DNA from: Flavobacterium arcticum
GTDB lineage: Bacteria; Bacteroidota; Bacteroidia; Flavobacteriales; Flavobacteriaceae
Reading direction: 5' to 3'
DNA: 64,000 nt
Assembly: GCF_003344925.1 (NCBI RefSeq)
Contig: NZ_CP031188.1
Span: 62,001 to 126,000 of the forward strand
A program made the position numbers and the translations under genes. The notes under the pieces are model-generated. The model had not been told where the DNA came from, made no database searches, and saw nothing but the letters and a program-made list of their open reading frames with translations. This document shows positions 1-8,253 of this stretch, piece by piece; positions within the stretch are counted from its first letter, which is position 1; the number at the start of each line of letters is the position of its first letter.

Positions 1-435
1 GTTAATGATGGTAACACTTGGTACTTATTGCAACGCGGTAATGGCACATCGGGGCAAAACGGAATTTTTACGCTTGAAGGTGATATATCTGATATGTTTT
101 TCCAGATTATTTATAACCCTATCAAGTTACCCAAAATTGGCGGAGCGCAAACAGGTTTTACTGATGCCGTTAAAGTGGGCGATAAACTTTACTTTATAGC
201 TGCTGCCGAAAAATCAGGTTCTACCTATCTTGATGGTGAAGTAACCGGAACAATCATAGGGACTATAGATATTGAAACCATGAAGCTGGGCGATACCCAA
301 ATTATAGGGAAAAACAAGTTTGAAGGTATTACCCTTTATAACGATAATGATAAAACATTAGAGTTTTTACTTTGTGAAGATAAAGACAGCGACGAAGCTG
401 TATCTGATATTTATAAAATAACGATTGATAAGTAA
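1..435 (+). CDS. C-terminal part of a DUF6929-like hypothetical protein (5' end outside window)
   Basis: The reading frame is open from base 1 and ends with TAA at 433-435, so this is the last 144 codons of a longer gene; the internal ATG at 28 is not the true start. The visible part alternates short hydrophobic strands with turns and contains two GxIIGTxDxET-type strand pairs, which suggests the last blades of a beta-propeller. The ending, with EGITLYND followed by a LLCEDKD stretch, resembles what I recall of the DUF6929 family in Flavobacteriaceae, but this is memory of a family pattern and not a search. No catalytic residues can be assigned. It stands alone: 140 bases separate it from the sigma factor downstream. 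Confidence 0.45.
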   Translation, partial: VNDGNTWYLLQRGNGTSGQNGIFTLEGDISDMFFQIIYNPIKLPKIGGAQTGFTDAVKVGDKLYFIAAAEKSGSTYLDGEVTGTIIGTIDIETMKLGDTQIIGKNKFEGITLYNDNDKTLEFLLCEDKDSDEAVSDIYKITIDK

Positions 436-575
436 GACGTAAAGTTTACAGTCGCAGTGTTCAGTCACGGTAAAAATCTGCTAACTGAGAATATTAACTG
501 CGGCTGAAAACTTTTCACTCCCTCTCCCAACCTTTTGTAACATTTGCTGCTCTATATAAACAAAGAGACATTATT

Positions 576-1124
576 GTGATAGACGAAAAACTCATAGCAG
601 CATGCAAGAAGATGCACCGAGATGCCCAACGGCAGGTGTATGAACTTATGGCACCCAAGCTGTACCATACATGCAAAAGGTACTTAAAACGGGAAGAACT
701 GATAGAGGAGGCAATGGCCGATGCCTTTTATACCATCTTTACCAAACTGGATCAACTGAAAGAAAGTAAAGCCTTTGAAGCATGGGCGCGCAAAATTGCC
801 GTAAACCAATGCTTACTGAGCTTAAAGCGTAACGTGAACTTTAATATTTATATTGAAGACATGGCTGTGGGAGCAGAACCATCTGAAAGCCAATCGGTCG
901 GGCTGGAAGAAGAAGATCTGCTGAAATTACTCACACACTTACCCGAAGGATGCAAAACAGTATTTAACCTTTTTGCCATCGAGGGCTATTCGCACAAAGA
1001 AATAGCCACTATGCTGAACATTAGTGAGGGAACTTCGAAATCACAATTAAATGTCTCCCGAACAAAACTCAAAGAATTGGTAAACACTATTTATTATCAA
1101 AACGTGAACAGCAATGGAAAATAA
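576..1124 (+). CDS. RNA polymerase ECF-type sigma-70 factor
   Basis: This 182-residue protein has the two-domain layout of extracytoplasmic-function sigma factors, which direct RNA polymerase to a small regulon. Region 2 spans about residues 23-85 and includes EEAMADAFYTIFTKL and an AWARKIAVNQ segment. Region 4 spans about residues 113-170 and contains the helix-turn-helix GYSHKEIATMLNISEGTSKS used for -35 recognition. Translation starts at GTG 576; no in-frame ATG lies upstream before a stop. Its last 11 bases overlap the ATG of the next gene, so the two are translationally coupled. That partner has a short cytoplasmic N-terminus and one membrane helix, the usual build of an anti-sigma factor, so I infer that they form a signalling pair. 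Confidence 0.9.
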   Translation: MIDEKLIAACKKMHRDAQRQVYELMAPKLYHTCKRYLKREELIEEAMADAFYTIFTKLDQLKESKAFEAWARKIAVNQCLLSLKRNVNFNIYIEDMAVGAEPSESQSVGLEEEDLLKLLTHLPEGCKTVFNLFAIEGYSHKEIATMLNISEGTSKSQLNVSRTKLKELVNTIYYQNVNSNGK

Positions 1125-4100
1125 AGATAAAATATACGAACAGTTTAAAGAAGCTGCGGAACAAGCCGAACAAAAAAGCTTTGATCGTATGGAAGCCGTA
1201 TGGAACCGTGTAGAGGAAAAACTGGACAACAAAAAGAAACGTCGCGCCATAGCTTGGTGGAAATATACTGGCGTAGCTGCACTGCTCCTGTTGTTCATTA
1301 GCATAGGGAATCTTATTATAAATAATAACCCTAATGTTATAATAAACCCTAACACAACACCCGAAAATAATGTAACGGTTATAGATACTCAAAAAATAAA
1401 TGAAACTTTTAATCCTAAGCATGAAAAAGTAATCGAAGAAGAGGTTGTTGTAACTCAACCTGCCGTTACACCTACATCTGGTAATAAAAATGTTTCAGAT
1501 TCGGTATATAAGATGAAGGCAGCGCGGTTTACAACTGCTAAAGAAATAGATAATCCTGAGTACGCTCTTAAAACAAAAGCGATAAAAGAAAAAAGCGTTA
1601 TACAATCATATACTAAACAACTTAATCCTGATGGTACAATTACATTTACAGGTACTGTAGCTGATAAAATAGGTCCTTTACCTGGAGCATCAATTGTCGT
1701 GAAAGGAACCAACAATACAATTAAATCAGATATAGATGGTAAATTTTCAATAAATGTTAAGTCTGGCGATATGTTAATTGTTTCATATGTTAGTTTCGAT
1801 TCAAAAGAGGTAGTAGCTGACTTATCAAATAATAATACTAATGTCGTTTTAGAAGGTGTAGAATTAGAGTCAGTAATTGTAGATAAATACCGTTCGACTA
1901 CTCAAAGAAAGAAAGCTAAAAAGATTACAACGTTATCTTCGCAAGGATATGTTAATAACCAATCATATTACAACTCTGCGATTATAAGTCCTAATGCTTC
2001 TAATCAATATCCTGCGGTTACTTCTAATCGTTATCCTGTAGAAGCTGATAAAAAACAAGATGGACGTGTGGCAGCAGCTATAACAACATTGTCTGTTGAA
2101 GAAGTGGAAGACAGAGCCAATGCCTCATTAATTCAAAATCTCCAAGGACAGGTAGCTGGGCTTAATATTGGCACAGACTCGGAACAACCCGGTGCAGATA
2201 GTACTATAATACTACGTGGCGTGGGTACTATAAACGGTACTATAGAACCATTGTTTGTTGTAGATGGAATACCTGTAGATGAAGATGGTTTTAGGAGTAT
2301 TAGTCAAAACGATATAGCATCCTATAACATTCTAAAAGATGCTGCAGCAACTTCTATATATGGTAACCGCGGAGCAAATGGTGTAATTGTTATTACTACT
2401 AAAAGCGGAAATTATAGTGGAGATGGAAACTACAATATACAGCAAGTACAGGGAGACCGTGAGGAGATAAGGAGAAAAATTCGCGAAATAAACACGACAC
2501 CACGTACTGACAAACCGCTGTATATAATAGACGGAGTCCCTGTTGATGAGGAAACTTTTAATAGCTTAAACAGCGATGAGATTTCTGATCTCAAAATATT
2601 AAAAGACCCTTATCTAACGGCGGTATATGGTAGCAAAGGTAAAAATGGTGTAGTGATAATTAATACTAACAAAATAATTGTTCATAAACATAATATTGAC
2701 AATGAAGAAGATGTTAATAGTCTACAAGAAATTAAACCAAATGCTAAAATTCAGATAGACCAAGAAGACTACGAGTCTTTTGAAGAAAATGAGTTTGAAA
2801 ACCCTGCTATAGCACCGCTTTCAACATTCTCGATAGATGTAGATAATGCTTCTTATACCAATGTACGCCGTTTCCTGAATAACGGGCAAACTGTTCCTAA
2901 AGATGCAGTACGTATAGAAGAAATGATTAACTTCTTTAAATATCAGTATCCGCAACCAACAGGCGATGAACCATTCTCTATCAATACCGAGTATAGTGAT
3001 GCGCCTTGGAACAAGAAACACAAATTATTGAAAATAGGTTTAAAAGGTGTTGATATACCAACACAAGATCTACCTGCTTCTAACTTTGTATTCTTAATTG
3101 ATGTATCAGGCTCAATGAACAGTAGTAATAAACTACCCTTACTAAAAGAATCGATGAAACTTTTGGTAAACCAAATGCGCGAGGAGGACAGGATTGCAAT
3201 TGTGGTATATGCTGGCGCAGCAGGTTTAGTATTACCATCTACAAGTGGAGCAGAGAAAAGTAAAATTATAGCAGCCTTAGATGAGTTAGAATCTGGAGGC
3301 AGTACCGCAGGTGGCGCAGGTATAGAACTTGCCTACAAAACGGCGCAGGAGAACTTTATTAAAAAAGGAAACAACTGCGTAATATTGGCTACCGATGGCG
3401 ACTTTAATGTAGGAGCATCATCTAACGGTGATATGCAAACACTTATTGAGGAAAAGCGTAAAAGTGGAGTATTTCTTACCTGTTTGGGTTACGGTATGGG
3501 TAACTATAAAGATTCTAAAATGGAAATATTAGCCGATAAAGGTAATGGTAACTATGCCTACATAGACACTATGCAGGAAGCCGACCGTTTTCTTCAAAAA
3601 GAATTTAAAGGTTCTATGTATGCCATCGCTAAAGATGTAAAGATACAAATTGAGTTTAACCCTAAGCACGTACAATCCTACCGCCTTATAGGGTATGAAA
3701 ACCGTAAACTACGCGATGAAGACTTCGCTAACGATGCCATTGATGCGGGAGAATTAGGAAGCGGTCATACCGTTACTGCGCTATACGAAATAATTCCTGT
3801 AGGAGTAAATAGCAACTTCTTCACCCCTACCCCTGAACTAAAATACAGTCAGCCGAATGCAGTAGCAGGTAATTATAGTGATGAGCTTGCCACAATAAAA
3901 TTCCGTCATAAAAAACCAGATGAAGATGTGAGTAAAGAAACGGTTAAGGTAATTCCTAATGTTGCTGTACCATTATACAATGCTTCAGGCGACTTTAAGT
4001 TTGCTGCTGCAGTAGCATGGTTCGGGTTAAAACTAAGGGATAGCGAATTGATACAGAATAAGGAATCTGATGCTATCAAAAAACTGGCAAAAGAAGGTTT

Positions 4101-4161
4101 ATATAATGATCCCGAAGACTATAGAGCAGAATTTATACGACTCGTAAATAGAGTAGAATAA
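1114..4161 (+). CDS. Membrane-anchored YfbK-type von Willebrand A protein with CarboxypepD_reg-like and TonB-plug-like segments
   Basis: This 1015-residue protein overlaps the ECF sigma gene by 11 bases. Residues 1-49 are charged and helical (cytoplasmic), 50-70 form one transmembrane helix, and the rest should be periplasmic. A CarboxypepD_reg-like beta-sandwich covers about 174-249. Residues 330-433 look like a SusC-type plug: the QNLQGQVAGLNI motif, then FVVDGIPVDEDGF, then ILKDAAATSIYGNRGANGVI. A second, shorter copy follows at 468-520 (YIIDGVPVDEETF, LKDPYLTAVYGSKGKNGV). About 567-646 matches the N-terminal YfbK-family domain; 657-826 is a vWA domain with an intact MIDAS (DVSGSMNSS, then the Thr of GGST, then ATDGD); the remainder matches the YfbK C-terminal domain (DUF3520). 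There is no beta-barrel, so it is not a transporter. An anti-sigma or sensor role is inferred from position and topology. Confidence 0.85.
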   Translation: MENKDKIYEQFKEAAEQAEQKSFDRMEAVWNRVEEKLDNKKKRRAIAWWKYTGVAALLLLFISIGNLIINNNPNVIINPNTTPENNVTVIDTQKINETFNPKHEKVIEEEVVVTQPAVTPTSGNKNVSDSVYKMKAARFTTAKEIDNPEYALKTKAIKEKSVIQSYTKQLNPDGTITFTGTVADKIGPLPGASIVVKGTNNTIKSDIDGKFSINVKSGDMLIVSYVSFDSKEVVADLSNNNTNVVLEGVELESVIVDKYRSTTQRKKAKKITTLSSQGYVNNQSYYNSAIISPNASNQYPAVTSNRYPVEADKKQDGRVAAAITTLSVEEVEDRANASLIQNLQGQVAGLNIGTDSEQPGADSTIILRGVGTINGTIEPLFVVDGIPVDEDGFRSISQNDIASYNILKDAAATSIYGNRGANGVIVITTKSGNYSGDGNYNIQQVQGDREEIRRKIREINTTPRTDKPLYIIDGVPVDEETFNSLNSDEISDLKILKDPYLTAVYGSKGKNGVVIINTNKIIVHKHNIDNEEDVNSLQEIKPNAKIQIDQEDYESFEENEFENPAIAPLSTFSIDVDNASYTNVRRFLNNGQTVPKDAVRIEEMINFFKYQYPQPTGDEPFSINTEYSDAPWNKKHKLLKIGLKGVDIPTQDLPASNFVFLIDVSGSMNSSNKLPLLKESMKLLVNQMREEDRIAIVVYAGAAGLVLPSTSGAEKSKIIAALDELESGGSTAGGAGIELAYKTAQENFIKKGNNCVILATDGDFNVGASSNGDMQTLIEEKRKSGVFLTCLGYGMGNYKDSKMEILADKGNGNYAYIDTMQEADRFLQKEFKGSMYAIAKDVKIQIEFNPKHVQSYRLIGYENRKLRDEDFANDAIDAGELGSGHTVTALYEIIPVGVNSNFFTPTPELKYSQPNAVAGNYSDELATIKFRHKKPDEDVSKETVKVIPNVAVPLYNASGDFKFAAAVAWFGLKLRDSELIQNKESDAIKKLAKEGLYNDPEDYRAEFIRLVNRVE

Positions 4162-4194
4162 TCAATAATTTTAGTTGTAGGTTTAGTTAAATTG

Positions 4195-4235
4195 AAAAAG
4201 CCCCCTGCGTTTCCTTGCAGGGGTTTTTGCTTTTT
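4195..4235 (+). terminator. Rho-independent terminator after the sigma/vWA pair
   Basis: CCCCTGC (4202-4208) pairs with GCAGGGG (4217-4223) around an 8-nt loop and is followed by TTTTT. An A-run precedes the stem, so it could also act in reverse. It lies 41 bases after the stop codon at 4161. Confidence 0.85.
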
Positions 4236-4325
4236 ATGTTGGAATTAAACTATGATTTGCAAAACAAATAGGATAATTTATTCTTTGTAAAAAAGTTATA
4301 CTTTTACTAAGAAAATACAATAAAA

Positions 4326-5279
4326 ATGAAAAAAGGTTTACTATTTATGGTCATAACATTGTTTTCTATGTGCCTATTTGTATTTGGTATCCCTATCGAT
4401 ATTTTATCCAAAAACAGTACACTCCTAACATTAATCAGTACTATTATATGTACTATACTATTTGCCTATACCATATTATATTTTTTCCAAAAGAAAATTG
4501 AAGAAAAACCTGATAATAATGACAGCAATGATGATAGTGGATTAGCTTTCTTTGGACTAATTATTTTGTTTCTGTTTGGTTTCGGAGCTTTTCAAATTGC
4601 AAATTCAATAAATGTAAAGGAGAAAGAGCTGCAAAAAAATGGCAAGCTTGTTATTGCAACAGTTACTGACGTAATTTCTTTCGAAGAATATATAAAACTT
4701 GAGTTTTTGTTAGAAAATGGTTCTAAATATACTGCTAAAGTAGATGTTTCTGCCGACGAACTCCCTAAATACTATAAAAATAAGAAAGTTCCGATCGTAT
4801 ATTCTAAAAAATATTTTTCTATTGTAAAGATTCTAAAAAATGATAAAGAATTAAGCGAATATTCTAATAATGCATCCAGAGATTTGAACTTAAATGATCT
4901 TGTAAAATTATTTGAATTTGATTCAGACGTAAAAGTTACTGAGTATCTTAATACAATAAATCTAAATTGGACAAATGAAACATATGATGGTTTGAATGGA
5001 ACTTATTATAATTTGGTTAGAGATATTAGTATAGAAATAGATAGTAATCAAATTACTTACATTCATTCGAAATATGAAGTAGAACTTTTTGATGATGAGC
5101 TTAAACAGTTAGGATTTACCTCAAATAGTAGTGAAGGAGTTAAGTTTTATAATAATGACACCTATATCATAATGAAAAAATTAGAACGAATTAAAAATAA
5201 AAGATCTGAAGATTTTGTTGAAGATGATATCTTATCTGAGAGGCGAAGTATAACAATAGTTTCTATAATCAAAAAATAG
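4326..5279 (+). CDS. Hypothetical membrane protein, DUF3592-like
   Basis: This 317-residue protein has an N-terminal hydrophobic helix (about 1-23), a second (about 33-54), an acidic Asn/Asp-rich linker (EKPDNNDSNDDS) and a third helix (about 72-92). A soluble region follows. The segment just after the third helix, with LVIATVTDVISF and later VPIVYSKKYFSIVKI, resembles the small beta domain of DUF3592-type proteins, which sits next to membrane helices. The last 140 residues are Asn/Glu/Lys-rich and I do not recognise them. It is monocistronic, with its own terminator downstream and a convergent neighbour. No function can be assigned. Confidence 0.6.
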   Translation: MKKGLLFMVITLFSMCLFVFGIPIDILSKNSTLLTLISTIICTILFAYTILYFFQKKIEEKPDNNDSNDDSGLAFFGLIILFLFGFGAFQIANSINVKEKELQKNGKLVIATVTDVISFEEYIKLEFLLENGSKYTAKVDVSADELPKYYKNKKVPIVYSKKYFSIVKILKNDKELSEYSNNASRDLNLNDLVKLFEFDSDVKVTEYLNTINLNWTNETYDGLNGTYYNLVRDISIEIDSNQITYIHSKYEVELFDDELKQLGFTSNSSEGVKFYNNDTYIIMKKLERIKNKRSEDFVEDDILSERRSITIVSIIKK

Positions 5280-5289
5280 AGTTTATAGT

Positions 5290-5332
5290 AAATACAAAAG
5301 GGACTACATGTTATTGTACTCCCTTTTATTAT
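5290..5332. terminator. Bidirectional terminator between convergent genes
   Basis: AAAAGGGA (5296-5303) pairs with TCCCTTTT (5320-5327), giving an A-run on one side and a T-run on the other. It lies between the stops of the membrane protein (5279) and the ABC-F gene (5355), which converge. Confidence 0.75.
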
Positions 5333-5354
5333 TATTGCGACTATAAACTGATCT

Positions 5355-6986
5355 TTATTTCTCTATCTCTCGCAAGTTTTCCATTTTTTTATGTTCAAGA
5401 AAATCTTTAATACCTTCAAAGTGTTCTTTAACGCGCTTATTACCAAACTCAAACACTTTGGTTACCAGCCCATCAAGAAAATCCCTGTCGTGCGATACTA
5501 ATATCAATGTGCCATCAAAAGCTTTCAGAGCATCTTTAATAATATCTTTAGTTTTCATATCCAAGTGATTGGTAGGTTCATCCAGTATCAAAACATTAAC
5601 AGGCTCAAGCAATAACTTTATCATGGCTAGTCTTGTTTTCTCTCCACCCGAAAGTACTTTTACTTTCTTAGTAGTATCATCGCCACTAAACATAAAAGCA
5701 CCTAGCAGGTTTTTTATTTGTGTACGTATATCACCTACTGCAATCTGGTCTATGGTTTCAAATACAGTTAGGTTCTCATCAAGCATGGCTGCTTGGTTTT
5801 GGGCAAAATAACCTATCTGTACGTTATGTCCTACTTCCAGCTTACCTTCAAAGTCAATTTCGCTCATTATGGCTTTTACCATAGTCGATTTACCCTCGCC
5901 ATTTTTACCTACAAAAGCAAGTTTTTGCCCTCGCTCTATAACCATAGAAGCATCTTTAAATACTACATGGTCGCCGTATGATATAGACAGCTCGTTAACC
6001 ACAACAGGATACTGCCCCGAACGTGGTGCAGGTGGAAATTTAAGCTTTAATGCCGATGTATCTATCTCATCTACCTCAACCATTACCAATTTTTCAAGCA
6101 TTTTTACGCGCGACTGTACTTGTAAAGTTTTAGAGTACGTTCCTTTAAAACGTTCTATAAACTCCGTATTCTCGGCAATCATCTTTTGCTGCTCTTCATA
6201 TGCCTTTTGCTGATGCGCTCGGCGGTCTTTACGCAACTCTAAGTAATGCGAATATTTGGCTTTATAATCATAAATGCGCCCCATAGTAACCTCTATAGTA
6301 CGTGTAGTAATATTGTCTACAAAAGCGCGGTCATGACTAATAACCACTACAGCTTTGGCATCATTTACCAAAAAGTCTTCCAGCCATTGAATACTCTCAA
6401 TATCCATGTGGTTGGTAGGCTCATCTAGTAATATCAGGTCGGGTTTTTGTAATAATATCTTTGCAAGCTCGATACGCATACGCCATCCTCCACTAAATTC
6501 AGAGGTTGACCGAGTAAAATCTTCACGAGTAAAGCCCATACCTTTTAGTACTTTTTCTACCTCTGCCTCATAATTTACCTCTTCTATGGCATAAAATTTC
6601 TCGCTAAGTTCTGATACTCTTTCTATAATTTTATAATACTCGTCCGATTCATAATCAGTACGTACCGTAAGTTCTTCATTTAAAGCATCAATCTCAGCTT
6701 TCATTTTGAAGATTTCCGCAAATGCTTTTGAAGTTTCTTCAAACACTGTAGCGTTATCTTCTGTCAGCAAATGCTGTGGTAAATAGGCTATAACCGTACC
6801 TTTAGGCGCAGAGACAGCTCCCGACGAAGGTTTGCTAACGCCTGCTATAATTTTCAGCAGGGTCGATTTTCCCGCACCGTTTTTACCCATCAGGGCTATT
6901 TTATCTGTTTCGTTTATAGAAAAAGAAACATCGCTAAAAAGTGTAGTACCTCCAAACTGTACCGAAAGTGAATCTGCTGTAATCAT
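5355..6986 (-). CDS. ABC-F family ATPase (ribosome-associated, duplicated ATP-binding cassette)
   Basis: This 543-residue protein has two ATP-binding cassettes and no membrane segment, the signature of ABC-F translation factors that bind the ribosomal E site. Cassette 1 has Walker A GKNGAGKST, the signature FSGGWRMRIELA and Walker B LILLDEPTNHMD. Cassette 2 has GKNGEGKST, LSGGEKTRLAM and LILDEPTNHLD. The cassettes are joined by a charged helical linker (about residues 240-300, rich in Lys, Glu and Gln), which is the P-site tRNA interaction motif of the family. The length is usual for YkpA/YbiT-like members. It is transcribed alone, towards the terminator at 5296-5327. The exact subfamily, and whether it gives antibiotic protection, cannot be told from motifs alone. 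Confidence 0.92.
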   Translation of the reverse strand: MITADSLSVQFGGTTLFSDVSFSINETDKIALMGKNGAGKSTLLKIIAGVSKPSSGAVSAPKGTVIAYLPQHLLTEDNATVFEETSKAFAEIFKMKAEIDALNEELTVRTDYESDEYYKIIERVSELSEKFYAIEEVNYEAEVEKVLKGMGFTREDFTRSTSEFSGGWRMRIELAKILLQKPDLILLDEPTNHMDIESIQWLEDFLVNDAKAVVVISHDRAFVDNITTRTIEVTMGRIYDYKAKYSHYLELRKDRRAHQQKAYEEQQKMIAENTEFIERFKGTYSKTLQVQSRVKMLEKLVMVEVDEIDTSALKLKFPPAPRSGQYPVVVNELSISYGDHVVFKDASMVIERGQKLAFVGKNGEGKSTMVKAIMSEIDFEGKLEVGHNVQIGYFAQNQAAMLDENLTVFETIDQIAVGDIRTQIKNLLGAFMFSGDDTTKKVKVLSGGEKTRLAMIKLLLEPVNVLILDEPTNHLDMKTKDIIKDALKAFDGTLILVSHDRDFLDGLVTKVFEFGNKRVKEHFEGIKDFLEHKKMENLREIEK

Positions 6987-7048
6987 TTACATCAATTTTT
7001 TAAAGCGGCAAAGATAGAATAATTAGCCTACTAAGCAATTGGAATTGC

Positions 7049-7080
7049 TTTGATAAAGCCATGAAAAACAATTATATTTG
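7049..7080 (+). promoter_or_regulatory. Bacteroidota-type promoter for the small membrane protein pair
   Basis: TTTG (7049-7052) and TATATTTG (7073-7080) are separated by 20 nt, matching the TTG-(17-23)-TAnnTTTG consensus known for Flavobacterium. The predicted start of transcription lies about 15 nt before the GTG start codon at 7103. Confidence 0.65.
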
Positions 7081-7102
7081 TTAGGTTATAAATAATAATA
7101 TT

Positions 7103-7297
7103 GTGACGAAAGGTTTTTATAAAACGGCTATATTTTTCGGGTTAAGCATGTTTATTATAAATGGTGTTATTTTCCCTTTACTGGATGGTAAAGAGATGAC
7201 TATTCAAAAACTCGCTTTAGGTTTACTTATTTGGGTAGGGTTTAGCGGATTTACATTTGCTTATATAATGCACCGAAAACCAAAGAAAAAAAATTGA
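7103..7297 (+). CDS. Small two-helix membrane protein (first of a tandem paralogous pair)
   Basis: This 64-residue protein starts at GTG 7103; the upstream in-frame ATG at 7061 is cut off by a stop, so GTG is the only reasonable start. Two hydrophobic helices (about 7-26 and 36-57) flank a short loop with FPLLDGKEMT, and the tail is basic (HRKPKKKN). The next gene begins one base after its stop and encodes a clear paralogue: both share a GLxxxI stretch, FPLxDG, a KLxxG, then WVxxG and a lysine-rich end. The positive C-terminus suggests that both ends are cytoplasmic. The function is unknown. Confidence 0.7.
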   Translation: MTKGFYKTAIFFGLSMFIINGVIFPLLDGKEMTIQKLALGLLIWVGFSGFTFAYIMHRKPKKKN

Positions 7298-7298
7298 A

Positions 7299-7490
7299 AT
7301 GATAAAACAAATATGGTTAGGAATACTTTGGGGTTTACTGTTATATATAGTAACTATGATTGTATTCCCGCTAATTGATGGAGAAAAGCTTTCTTACTAT
7401 AAATTACTTATAGGTATTCCGGTATGGGTTGTAGTAGGAATTAGTATTGAATATCTTTTTAATAAAAAGAATAAAAAAGATCGTAAATAA
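7299..7490 (+). CDS. Small two-helix membrane protein (second of a tandem paralogous pair)
   Basis: This 63-residue protein starts at ATG 7299, one base after the stop of its paralogue, so the two are surely co-transcribed and probably coupled. The two hydrophobic helices are about 4-22 and 34-53. The loop holds FPLIDGEKLSYYKLLIG and the tail is NKKNKKDRK. The conserved FPL-x-DG loop between the helices is the best handle on the family. It ends 7 bases before the stop of the convergent acetyltransferase gene. No function is recognised. Confidence 0.7.
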   Translation: MIKQIWLGILWGLLLYIVTMIVFPLIDGEKLSYYKLLIGIPVWVVVGISIEYLFNKKNKKDRK

Positions 7491-7497
7491 GAAAATC

Positions 7498-8013
7498 TTA
7501 ATTAGAATTATTTATTTCATACCATGCACACATCTCTCCTTCTCCATAATCAAAATTTTCTATAAACTTCAATCCCGATTTTTCGAGTGCACGACGAGAG
7601 GCAATATGTTCTACCATTGCGCAAGCGTTTATTTTTTCTAATTTTAGTTTGTTAAAACCATAATCTACAAAAAATAAAGCTGATTCGGTAGCATAACCAT
7701 TACCCCAGTATTTTTTCATGAAACGATACCCTACATCATAAAACTGAGCATAATCATTTACATTATGCTCTAATTTTAAACCTGCCCAGCCTATAAACTC
7801 ATTCGTTTCTTTCAGGATAACAGCCATACGCCCAATACCATTATCTTGATATTGTTGCCTGATGCTTTTAATATAATCTCTACTCTGTTCTATATTCGTT
7901 ACTGGATTATTACCCAAATAACGATGTACTTCGGGATCAGAATCTAAAGAAAACATAGCTTCGTCATCCCTTGGGAGAAGCTCCCGATAGTATAAGCGTT
8001 CAGACTGTAACAT
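7498..8013 (-). CDS. GNAT-family N-acetyltransferase (RimJ/RimL type)
   Basis: At 171 residues this is a typical single-domain GNAT enzyme, transferring an acetyl group from acetyl-CoA to an amine. It begins with the common LQSERLYYRELLPRDDEAMF segment. The acetyl-CoA-binding strand-turn-helix is about residues 100-120 (GYRFMKKYWGNGYATESALFF), and the conserved EHIASRRALEKSGLKF segment lies near 135-150. RimJ/RimL-like members modify protein N-termini or small molecules, and the substrate here cannot be read from the sequence. It heads leftwards and shares strand with DUF2007 and the DEAD-like gene, from which it is separated by 13 bases; co-transcription is plausible. Confidence 0.85.
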   Translation of the reverse strand: MLQSERLYYRELLPRDDEAMFSLDSDPEVHRYLGNNPVTNIEQSRDYIKSIRQQYQDNGIGRMAVILKETNEFIGWAGLKLEHNVNDYAQFYDVGYRFMKKYWGNGYATESALFFVDYGFNKLKLEKINACAMVEHIASRRALEKSGLKFIENFDYGEGEMCAWYEINNSN

Positions 8014-8026
8014 TAGTAATATAAAC

Positions 8027-8230
8027 TTAAGCCCCTATAATACCTGTTGCCTTTGCAACATCTTCTTCATTTACAAATATTTGTACCGTTTGTCCAAAAG
8101 AACCAAACCCTGCTAGTGTAGCCGACTCGATATTGTCTTTTATAATAGTGCTTATACCTGCTTCTTCTAGTTTAGCTTGTACAGACTGTGCCATAATTTC
8201 GCTGCCACCATATACTTTTACCATTGCCAT
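8027..8230 (-). CDS. DUF2007 domain-containing small protein
   Basis: This 67-residue soluble protein has an alternating beta-alpha-beta pattern: VKVYGGSEIMAQSVQAKLEEAGI, then the strand STIIKDN, then VQIFVNEEDVAKATGIIGA. That is the layout of the DUF2007 putative signal-transducing family, a ferredoxin-like fold of unknown ligand. Either Met1 or Met3 (8224) may be the start; both give the complete domain. It sits 13 bases from the acetyltransferase and 23 bases from the degenerate helicase gene on the same strand. Confidence 0.75.
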   Translation of the reverse strand: MAMVKVYGGSEIMAQSVQAKLEEAGISTIIKDNIESATLAGFGSFGQTVQIFVNEEDVAKATGIIGA

Positions 8231-8253
8231 ATTGTTGTAATTTATTAGGATTA

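Noticed and set aside
1047..1458. Two minus-strand frames opposite the vWA gene start
   Set aside because: They overlap the well-supported sigma and vWA genes and have no recognisable domain.
1114..4161. The plug-containing protein as a TonB-dependent transporter
   Set aside because: No beta-barrel region follows the plug segments; the remainder is a vWA domain, and a transmembrane helix sits at the N-terminus instead of a signal peptide.
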